From Tridacna crocea (Eukaryota; Mollusca; Bivalvia; Cardiida; Cardiidae), in the NCBI GenBank assembly GCA_943736015.1, contig OX031056.1, positions 65,499,277 through 65,563,276 of the forward strand: 64,000 bases of DNA, read 5' to 3'. The notes beneath the pieces were generated by a model, which did not search any database, was not told the DNA's origin, and worked only from the letters and a program-made list of their open reading frames with translations. Positions 46,801-58,800 of this stretch are shown here, one piece after another (position 1 is the first letter of the stretch; each line of letters opens with the position of its first letter). The position numbers were made by a program, and so were the translations under genes.

Positions 46801-49800
46801 TTGCTGGTAAAAATTTAACGTTTCAGTTACTATCCTCCCTAAAAGAATTTTGCTGTCAGTCTGTCCATTCGTTTGTCAAGCTCCATTTCAGTTTTTGTTT
46901 GCGCGTTTTTCTCCTGGTAGATATATCGCCAATTATTATCATCGTAATGTTTGCCTTTGGATTATTTTTTCCAATTTCATACATTTAATGACAAGCACTT
47001 GTTCAGGGAGCATAACCCATCTCTGATGGCTCTTGTTTGTCTGTGATATATAAATCTGTCAAAGAAAGGATACATATTATGTAAATTCAGTCCACATGCA
47101 CTTGTAGCCTATGTTTTGAAATATTACAGACAATAATTTCTGGAGATAATTATGTGGTAAAAGAATCTGTTATTCATTGGCTTTTGAGGTAAAAGTTTGC
47201 TCAACTTGTCCACAAATAATGTTGTTAAGCTAGCCAGAGACTTGCTTCTTTACCACACAATCCTTACTTTTAACAACCCTGAGAAAGAAGCCCTTTGAGA
47301 ACATTATGTTTTCTATCCTTTCAAAAATGGATTTCAATTCTTAAGTCACACTTAAGTTGTCTTCTGTAAAAGCTTTCAATTTGGACAAGTCTAAAATTTT
47401 GTTGTGTGGTAAAGGGTTAGAGTTTTTTTTTTTTTCATTCACCAACAAATACCAGATCCTATAGCTCATGAAGCCTCAAAATTGATATCTGCCTTGTAGC
47501 ATTGGGTGTTACTTATTGTTGATACAAGGCTCGATAACAGGCTACCAGTTTATATTCTGGTCCATCAGTACAGCCCAAAGTCTTGTCCAAATATTAGTTG
47601 ACACTGTTTTACCATGTTTTTTAATTTTTTCCAGTGATCAGTCATATATTAGTTCATTAGCATACTACCAGTAAATATTATCTTGACAATGGTATTCACT
47701 GTTTTGACTTGGATTATGTGAACTTGGTACAGCACTTTCTTGATAAATATAGATGGTTTCTGTGATACTAGTGCTTAGAGTTTTAAAGGTGAAAGTCAAA
47801 GTGAGGCTACGTGACAACCTTTAAAGTTACATTATGCCTTGAGAGGTTTTTCTTGGGTTATTTAAAGGGGGGATCATATGCTTAAGGGTTAAATGATGAG
47901 AGAATATGTTCCATAGTTATTTTTACCCAGGCAGAGAGTTAGAGCCATGACAAGTAATCTACCAGAGGCTGAGGATGAGGAGAGAACAACACAGGCCAGG
48001 ATGGAGGAGAGTTTCACCATTATTCTTGGTAAGAAATTGTTGATGTAAGATAACAGTTTGTTTATGTCAGACAACAAAAATTTCACTTGTCCAGTTTTAA
48101 AGGATTTGCAGACAGCACATTGAATTTGGCTTAACCCTTTACCATGTAATCCCGACTTTTAAATGACCCTGAAGGAATGGCTTCTAAAATCTTGTGGGAA
48201 AAGGAGGAAATGCTGGTAACCAGTATTTTCTCCTTTTCCCACAATGTTTTCTACCGTATTAAAGACAAAAAAAGCATTTCAGCTACAGGGTTCTCTTTTG
48301 ACCCGGGACTCCGGGTTTTGACTCTTGGAAATCCAGAATTACCTGTTTCTGACGCTCAAAATAATCTGCCTAAGCGTCAATCTGACGCACGAGATTTCCA
48401 GTCAAAGGGTCATATAAATTATGTCGCATACGTCCGGCAGGAATGTAGACTATAATAAACATGATCAGTATCAACTGTGTAAAGACGCAGCTCTGTTTAT
48501 CACACGTAATCAAGCTGTCGAGTGGCGAGTCATTTATGAAAACATGATAAAGGTGCTAATCCAATTATCTAGTTTAAAATGACAGGTTTTCAAGTTAACT
48601 GCTTATCTAATTAACAAATTTATGTCAAAACATGCACTAGTGCTTGTAAAAGAATTAACAGATTTGAAAAAAAAGATCGCTAGAAAAAGCGTGAAAACCC
48701 ATGACACAACAGAGATCAGTTTGACATCGTCCGATCAGAGGCACTTCAAACTACCTTTTCATCTTTACTAACAGATTTAAACAGTGAATTTATACTTATT
48801 TCTTCATGAAACAATAAGTGAAAGCTAAAATCTCTGTTTATAAATTAGGATATTTTTTCTTTAAGATGAATAGAATAGATTAGGGGGGGGGGGGGGGGAA
48901 GATGGACGTTAGGTCTTCTTGTCTTAAATCATTAGTGCTGAAAGAATAGTGAAAGAAAAAGAATTTAGACAAGAAAAGAAAACTTAAACCTTTAGAAATA
49001 AAACTTTAACAGGCCTTTACATTCTCCCTTTTTCCACAATGTTCTAGGCCAAGAAAGACAAATTCAGTCATCCCAGCCGCATTTGAATTGTCGTCTGCAA
49101 ATGTCTAAAATAATTATGATCTAGATAGTCAATTCTTTTTTGTTGTTTGGTAATCAGTTCAAAAATGTTATTTGTGTCCATTTATTTATCAAGATGAATT
49201 GCATACTAGGGATGCAATTTAAAGTTTTTCTGTCCACTGCATTCTAAGGGTATTTTCTTATCTAATTTCCTACCCATAAACAAAGAATATAAATAGAAAA
49301 TCTTCAGTATTTCACTCTTATTTCTCCATCATATTTTTGACCCTTGGACATCACTATTTGACTCTTGGAAATACCATTTTGACTCTTGAAAATTTGGGCT
49401 CAAGAGTCAATGACTCTTGTGATTCTGGACCTAGGGAGAACCCTGCAGCTACATTTGTATTATCATCTGCAAAAGCTTTCAGATCTGTTGAGTCCAAAAT
49501 AAAATTGGTGAATAATAATAAGATTTGCTTCTGAAAGAATGGGGGATTTTGTGTGAAAAATAGGAATTGTTGTTTTCTTGCATTTTGTTCTTTTCCCATG
49601 ATTTAAATAGGTTGAAAATCATTAGGGTGTTTAGAACTGTGGGCTGTTTCCAAGACAGTTTTTTGCTCTATATCTCATGTAAGCAGATTCCCATGTTTTA
49701 ATGACCCATACCAATATAGCCTGTGAAAAGAGAAACCCAGCATTTTCACTTTTTCCCACAAAGTTTTCTAGGCTTTCTAACAAAAATTAATCCTTTACCA

Positions 49801-52800
49801 CGAGGCAAAATTTTAAACTTACCCAAATTGGAAGCATTTGCAGATGGCAATTTCATAGTGGCTCAAATTACGAAATTTCTTTTTGATAGGGTAGAAAACT
49901 TTGTGGGAAAAGGAGAAAATGCTGGTTACCAGCATTTTCTCCTTTTCCCAGAATGTTTTCAAAAGGCTTCTTTTTCAGGGTCGTGAAAACCAGGGATTAT
50001 GGGAAAGGGATAAAGGTAAAAGGATCCAATTAGAATAGAATAGAATAGTTTTATCATTTCCATAGTGGGCCCTGTAATGGCATACATAACACATATCAAT
50101 ATACTAGATAATACATACTTATGCTAAGATACATAATGATAGAGACATCGCATGGCATTTCCAACAAAGTGAAACGGACATCCAGAAAAGACACAGATCA
50201 GCCCATGTATCAGTGCAGTCTGATCTGGATCCTTGTGTGGGTTTACAGGACAGTGCGAGTCTTCACTGTTTAACCATTTAAAATCAAGACTGTGAAAATG
50301 CCATATGCCGGATCAAATACTAGTATTCAATTATATCACAGATAATTAATGTTAAAAACTATTACTCTGTGACCATCAAATTGCTGCAGATTTTTTACAT
50401 AATTATACTACTCAACATTTGCCAGGGATCCCCCTAAAAGATTCGCTCTAAATATATATGTGGCATGTATCATGTATGGTTTTACGATATCGTCGGTGTG
50501 CTTCCAAAACCTCGTAACTACAGCTTGTTACAACCTGTAGTTACGAGGTTTTGGAAGCACACCGACGATATGTTACACTGCTACACTGATCAATAAAATG
50601 ACAAGTGGAAATGGATCTTTAAGCCTTTACCTCACAATGCCGACTGCTAAAGATACTGAGAAAGAAGTCTTTGGAAAACATTGTTAGAAAAGGAGAAAAT
50701 ACTGGATACCAGCATTTTTTGCTTTTCCAATGATGTTTTCTACCCTGTGACAGACAGCATAGTGCGTGTTGCAGACAGTTTTTGGTCAGCAAATGCTTTC
50801 AACTTAGACAGACCTGGAATTTTATAGTATCATAAAGTGTTTATGCAAAACTGTTGTAACATATAAACCCACACAGAAATATGTAAGTGATCCCTATCAA
50901 AGTTTGAGTAGTATATTTATGTATGTTGCATCAGTATTTTGTTTTCATCAGGTGCACAGATGAAGACAACCCACAACCTTCGACTGTTATGTGCCAGTGT
51001 CATGGACTTGTGTAGGCATAAACCTCACACTGTTGGGTAAGAGTTTGAACTCTCTACTGCAGTATTGAGTTTAACCAACCCTCAAGGAAGAAAGGTTTGA
51101 AAACATTGTTGGAAAGCGAGAAAATGTTGGTAACCATCAAGTAGTGATGTAAAGTATTTGCTGCTACGTACATGTACTCATGTTGGTAGAAATTGAACTA
51201 AATTCTATCTTGTTATTTACACATACCAGCCAGTCATTCTAGCCGACCATAATGGGCGTATTCCTTTCACCTGTTCTGGCACAATGATCTGTGTTCTGGA
51301 ATCCTTTTCTGGAAAGTTTGAAAAGAAAGTACATTGCCATGATGGTCATTACAAGAGCTACTGTCTTAGATGTGTTAGTTGGGGATATAATTAGCTGAGG
51401 GAGTAGAGCTGAGTCTACAATGCCCCTATATATGGCATTCATATCTTTAAAAAGACAATTGCAAATTTGGCCATGAAGTATTGTCTGTCTTTCAGCCATC
51501 TTTTATCACCTAGCAACCTCGACTGAATTAGAACAGTCAGAATATGTTCTGAAGAACATGGTACAGTGGTCCGAAATACTCCATTGACCTAGAACATGTT
51601 CCTGGTGTTTGGGGTATCAGTGAAAGATTTAAGCTCCTTTCACAACTTTAGTTGATGTTAGTATTGATTTAGACCAAGATCAGACCACATAGAACATGCA
51701 GTTTGATCTTTGATCCATTGTTCCATTCACTATTTTGCAGTAATTCTGATCAATAGCAACCTTGAAATAATAATTAATTATTTTATTATACTCCCGTAAA
51801 ACAAATATTTTTGGGGGTATACTGGAATCAGCCTGTCAGTGTGTCCATTCTTGTCTCTGTTGGTGCGTCTCTCTGTGTACGAAATAGTAGTACATGTAAT
51901 TGCCTGTTTCTGTCAAAGCGCTGGCGAGGATATTAAGTCACATTCAGTGACAGCTCTAGTTTATAAACTGTAATTGTCTGTTACATTTATTTTGGGCTCA
52001 AGAAATCAATTTACTTACCATGTACATACATGTATTCAGTAATGTTCAATAAAGTTATTGTTGTTTGTCATTAAAGGGGTGTAATGGTGGCACAGCCACA
52101 AAGGTTACAGACAGCCATGTCCCTGTACTCCAGCAACCTGAATGGGCTTATCATGTTGGTGGATAATAGACTAAACACTTATACAGGATGTAAGAGAGGT
52201 AAGCCCGAGACCAGTGCTTTGTCTATTTCTACTCCCAACAACAAAGTGGAGGGAGGTATACTGGAACCGTCATGGCTTTCTGTCCATCTGTCCATAGACA
52301 CAAATGTCCGGGGCAATACTCAAACAGTTTTTCATGTACTGTTTTCTACCCTTCAAATGTTCTCTACCCTTCAAAACTTTACATACAGGGTTCCTCTATG
52401 TATAATTATGAAGTTGTGCATGTGCAATTTGCATGACCTTACTGCAACTTGTTGCGGAATTATCTCTCATTGAACTTTTTTCACTCTTAATTTGTACTTA
52501 ATCATCCTGCACTCTGTGACAAAGACCCGCTTTTGTGACAAAGAGCTGATGGGAGGGTATAATCACGCTCACGCCAAAATCAAAATTCAATTTTTGATTC
52601 ACATTTGTTTTGTCGTGTGCAAATGCTTTCAATTTGGACTAATCCAAAATTTTGTCGCTTGTAAAGAGTTAAATGCTGTTTAGGTAATGAGATCTGTCTT
52701 TGAAAGAAAGACTTGTGATCCTGTAGTTATGAGTCTGATATCCTATTTAACCCATTACCATACAATCCGTACTTTTGACGCTCCTGTAGAAAATGTTGTG

Positions 52801-55800
52801 GGAAAAGGTGAAAATGCTGGTAACCAGCATTTTCTACTTTTCCTACAATGTTTTCTACCCTTCACATATCAAATTTTTAAATTTTCAGTCACTTTTATTT
52901 TGTCACCTGCAAATGCTTTTGATTTGGACAAGTCGAAAATTTTGTCATGTGGTAATGAGTTAAGTAAACTTTCTTTGCGATGATTTTTCACTTCTCACCT
53001 CTGAGAGAGTAGTCAGTGACTTGGAATGGAAGCCAGAAAACAGTGGCATAGGTGGTGCACTCACTGCCCTGATACAATCTTAACTGTAAAACCCTGTTGA
53101 ACTCCAGTCAATAAAACTTTGAAAAGGTGGAAGAAACTTACCTGAAAGACTGAAAAGAAGAAAATCTTATTACCATATTTGGGTTGTCCTAGGGAAATGT
53201 GTGTTTACCCTGAAACACACAATCCCGAGTTTTAAACCTTTACCACACAATGATGATTTTGAACAACCCTGAGAAAGAAGCCTTTTGAAAACATTGTAGG
53301 AAAAGGAAAACATGCTGGAAACCATTTGTTCCTTTTCCCAAAATGTTTTCTACCCTTCAAAACTTTTTCGTCTGGTAATGGGTTAATGACCCTATGGAAG
53401 CAGGCCTTTGAAAACATTGCAGGAAAAGGAGAAAATGCTGGTGACCAGCATTTTCTCCTTTTCCCACTATGTTTTCAACCTTTCATAAGATAATTTCCAC
53501 CAATTGAGCCAAATTTTAATTTCCTTTGGATTTGGACCAGACCAATATTTTTTTGTTTGGTTAAAAAGTTTTTTAAACATCCAGCCTGTAGTTGCCGCAA
53601 CACCAGAAACTTAAGGATAAGTGAAGTGTAACTATTACATAACTTGAACAGCTTTCATGCATGTTGGGTCAGATGCCATTGAAATGAAACCTACAAATAA
53701 GGAATTAATGAGGTAACTAAGGAAGCAGATTCACAGGAAATTTAATCTGCAAAAGACTCTTTCACTACTATAGTTGTCTCTTCAGCTAGTGTAGGTCAAG
53801 ATCAGACTGTGCAATATGTGCTGTCTGATCTTTGATCTACCCTGTATGTTTAGGAGAAACAGTAAAGACAGAAGAAAGAATGAAATTTCAATATTTTTTA
53901 TCTTTTTTTCTAAACTGGCAATGTCTGTTGGGTTTATTTGGTGCTTTAACCCATTACCACACAACCTCTACTTTTGACAACCCTCAGAAAGTAGCCTTTA
54001 GAAAACATTGTGGGAAACTGAGAAAATGCTGGTGACAAGCATTTTCTCCTTTTCTTTCCCACATTGTTTTCTACTTGTCACAAAATAAATTTCAAATTTT
54101 CAGTCACTTTTATTTTGTCATCTGCAAATGCTTTTGATTTCGACAAACGTACAATTTTGTCATTTGGTAATGAGTTAATCTTTTACCACACAACCCTGAC
54201 TTTTAGCAACCCTGAAGAGGACAGCTTTTAAAAACATTGCGGGAAAAGGAAAAAATGCTGGTAACCAGCATTTTCCCTTTTTCCCCCACAATGTGATCTA
54301 TCCTTCTTAAAACAATTTTCCAATTTCGATTCACATTTTGTCGCCCTCAAATGCTTTAATCTGGACGCGTCTAAAATTTTGATATTTAGTTAAAAGTTGA
54401 AAGTAAATTGATGTGTTTGTCACTGCATGTAAATTTTTTCATCATTATGTAACTGTTTCAGCGTTTGCCAAAGTGTGTGAAAGTTCAACAGATTTTCACT
54501 TCCCCAATTTACAAAAGCAGTTTCTGGACGTGGAGGAGAAGATAAAAGAGGCAAATCAAACAAGGAAGAAGAATGTGGAGGATGGAGATAAAATCAGTTT
54601 AAAAAGTACAGGAAGTACCGGCAGTTACGAGACACAGGTGTGGTCGGAGAAATCCATAAGATTGTTTGTTGCATGATTTTTACGACATTATAGATCAGTA
54701 TCAGGCCTTAGTGTTATCCTGCTGTATAAGTTAACTCTTTATCAAACGACAAAATTATAGCCTGGTGCAAAATCGAAAGCATTTGCAGACGACAAAATGA
54801 ACGTGACAATAAAATTGAAATTCCTTTTGGTAAGGGTAGAAAACATTGTGGAAAAGGGAGAAAATGCTGGTTATCAGCATTTGAGATTTCTGCATGTTTT
54901 CCTTTTCCCACAGTGTTTTCAGAAGGCTTCTTTTTCAGGGTCATCAAAAGTTTAGATTAGGTGGTAAAGAGTTAAATAAAATCTTTAAGCGGAGAGTAAA
55001 AATCCAAGCAATGCCATTTCAAAGTTATTTTTTGGAGAAAAATAATCTCCTTATAGGACAGTGGCTATCCAAGATCAGACATCTGCACTGTCCACAAGAG
55101 GTCCTTTAGGCAAGCATAGCAGTCTTAGGTTTGAACTGGTACAGCAAACCTCAGGTGATCTGTTGATCAATTTTGACAGTTTGATAAGTGTGAATAAATG
55201 TACTTTAGTTGATGCTGCTAATTGATTGAACCCTTTACCAAACAATTCCTACTTTTGACGACCCTGAGAAAGAAGCCTTTAGAAAACATTGTGGGAAAAG
55301 GAGAAAATGCTGGTTACCAGCATTTTCTCCTTTTCCCACAATATTTTCTACCCTTCACTAAACAAATTTCAAATTTTCAGTCACTTTTATTTTGTTGTCT
55401 GCAAATGCTTTGGATTTGGACAAACCTAAAATTTTGTCGTTTAGTAATGAGTTAATTTGGCATTGCCATGTTTAAGATCATATAAACTGATAGTACTTCA
55501 AAACAGAAACGCCCTTGTTGTGGATGAGGTTGGATGTAGTTTTGGAATCTTCTTCTAAATTGTGATAAAATGGCTCAAAAGAAAGCACTAATACCACTAT
55601 ATTAGTGTTAAAGACAATTATTGTAACATTACTGACTCAAAAATCATGTTTACCTTCTCTAGCATACAACAAACTTTCAGCCTAGACTAAACCAAAAATG
55701 TTTGTAAACAATGAATTTCGCATGTCTGTAAACTCTGTATCACGTAGCAGATTTTTAGACTTAACCAAATCGAAAGCCTGTGGAGAAGACAGTTCAACTT

Positions 55801-58800
55801 ATTACCACATGAGAAAATTTTAGGCTGGTCCAAATTGAAAGTATTTGCAGATGACAAAATAAAGGTGACTCAAAAACAGTTGTGCTGGTAAGGGTAGAAA
55901 ACAGTGGGAAAAGGAGAAAATGCTGGTTACCAGCATTTTCTCCTTTTCCCACAGTGATTTCAAAAGGCTTCTTTCTCAGGGGCGTCAAGAGTAGGGAATG
56001 TGTGGTAATGGGTTAATCATGTCTCAAATGATGCAATTTTTGTTTGAAAGGGTAAAGAACTTTGTGGGAAAAGGAGAAAATGCTGGTTACCAGTATTTTC
56101 TTCTTTTCTCACAATGTTTTCAAAAAGGCTTCTTCCTCAGGGTCGCTAAAAGTGGTCATTGTGTTGTAAAGGGTTAATGATAAACTCGATTTCAGATGGG
56201 TAGAGAACATTGTTGGAAAAGCAGGAGATATGCCCTATATGATGTAATTTAATTTTGAAAGGTAGAATATATTCTAAAGAAAGGAGAAATGCTGTTACCT
56301 AGCATTTCCTCTTTTTTCCAACCATGTTTCAAAAAGAATTTTTTTGTCTGGTCATAAAAACCCAAGAAAAGTGGCAAATTTTGATAAACTTCACGTAGGG
56401 GAAGCACCATTGCATTGCACAAAAGATTTTAATCTTTTCAGAGAATTGTAAACTTTATATTTTTGTGGTCATTTGCACATAGGCAGTGACATAATTTTCG
56501 TAATGCTATTTAATGATATTTTGAGAGATTAATCAAAATTATTTTGAAATCTTACAAATCTCCTGCACCAGCATTTTCTCTTTTTCCCATAATGTTTTCT
56601 CTCTTCTAAAGTCAAGTTTTAATGTTTGAGTCTCATTTATTTTGTCATCTGCAAATACTTTCAATTTGGACAAGTCTAAAGATTTTGTTTTAAGATCTTT
56701 AACTCTTTACCAAACGACAAAATTTTAGACCAGTCCAATATGAAAGCACTTGCAGACGACAAATTAAAAGTATTTCGACAATTAAAATTTTTTTTTCCAG
56801 CAGGGTTGAAACATTGTGGAGAAAAGGAGAAAATGCTGCTTACCATCATTTTCTCTGAACCAGCATTTTCTCCTTTTCCTTCATTTTCAAAAGGCTTTTA
56901 TATCAGGGTGGTAAAAATCTGGGATCATTTGTGTAAGGGTTAAATACCTCCTTTTCTCACATTGCTGAATAAAATATTGAAAACTGTAAATTGTTTTCTC
57001 TGTCTTATGAATTATAATGAACAATATTTCAGGACAAAAGTTCAAAACTTTACACCGGAGATTTCTACATCACAAGACATTCCAATCTGTCAGAAGTTCA
57101 TACGGTATTTCATCTAGTCACAGACGACAGCACCCGTAGTGAAATATCCTCACGCCATCCGGTCATTCTAAGTCTACGTAGCATCATCAAACTATGTTTT
57201 AAGTACGATATCATGACACTGACCATTCCCTTACTGTTGACACATGAAATGTCAGAGGTGAGTCAACATAAACAATTATTGGCTGAACTCTTTACAATAC
57301 AGTTGCATGCTCTTTCCCAAATTCAAAGCATTGGTAGATGATAAATTGAATGTAGCTTGACTGATTGGATTAAATTTGTCTTTTAACCCTATACCAGACA
57401 ACAAAATTTTAGCCATGTCCAAATTCAAAGCATCTGCAGACAACAAGTTCATTATGGTGCAAACTGTGCTATATTTCTTTGATAGGGTAGAAAACATTCT
57501 TGGAAAAGGAGAAAATGCTGGTTACCAGCATTTTCTCCTTTTCCAACAATGTTTTCTAAAGGCTTTTTCTGAGGGTCGTTAAAAGTAAGTATTCTGGAGT
57601 AAAAGGTCAAAGGTTAGAAAATATGGGAATAGTGGGAATGCAGCCCAACTCTTTCTCAAAGGACAGTATTTTAGACGGGTCCAATTTAAGAGCACTTGCA
57701 GATGACACAATGGGATTTGTATCAGATAGTCTATTAAACATTGTGGTAAATGGAGAAATTGCTGGTTAAGAGCATATTCTCCTTTCTCCACAATGTATTT
57801 AAAAGGCTTACTTGTCAGGGATGTTAAAATTGGAGATAGTGTTAGGTAAAGGGTTAACATCATTGTCTTTGTTTCCTTGAATGTTTTCTATGTCCTGCTT
57901 CCTCAGAGTCTGAAAACAGTTTTTTTTCCCGAAGGTAAAATATCTCAACTCTTTACCAAACAACAAAATTTTAGGCTTGATCAAAATGGAAGCATTTGCA
58001 GATGACAAAATAAAAGTGACTGAAAATTTAAAATTTGTTTTGTAAAGGGTGTAAAACATTGTGGGATATGAGAAAATACGGTTTACAAGCATTTTCTCCT
58101 TTTCCCTCAATGTTTTCAAAAGTTTTCTTTCTTAGGGTTGTTAAAAGTCAGGATTGTGTGGTAAAGGGTTAAAGACTGTGATAGAAATACCATTTACCTG
58201 TACCAACACATTTGAAATAGGTACAAATATTTGAGAGAATGAAACTGCAGTTTTTCATTTTTGTGTAAAAAATTGTGGAAATGTTTTGGTATAACGAATT
58301 GTCTGTTTTTCTAATCTTTGCTTTTTCCAATGATTATAATGTTACTGTGTGTGTATTCTATCTATGTAACTTGTAGGAGATGACCATCCCATGGTGTATG
58401 AAGCGTGCTGAACTGGTGTTTAAATGTGTGAAAGGTTTTATGATGGAAATGGCAACCTATGGTGGCCAAGACTCCAGAACAATACAGTTTCTGGTGCCAC
58501 CCGTAAGTCTACCCTCATTGCATTACAACAACTAGTTTTCTTGGGTTCCTTTGTGACTGATTAGTTACCCCATACTAAACAAATTCTAGACTGGTCCAGA
58601 TTGAAAGTATTTGCAGACAAAAAATTAGTTATGACTGAATTGGAAAAATATGTCTCTCATAGGCAACCCGCATTTTCTAACAATTTATTCAAAGGCTTTT
58701 CCCACGAGTTGTTAAAACAGGCCAAGACTGTGTGGTATAGGGTTAAGTCTTTAAAAGAGGACAAAACTGTAGACTCCATTGTCAAAGCATTTGCAGACTT

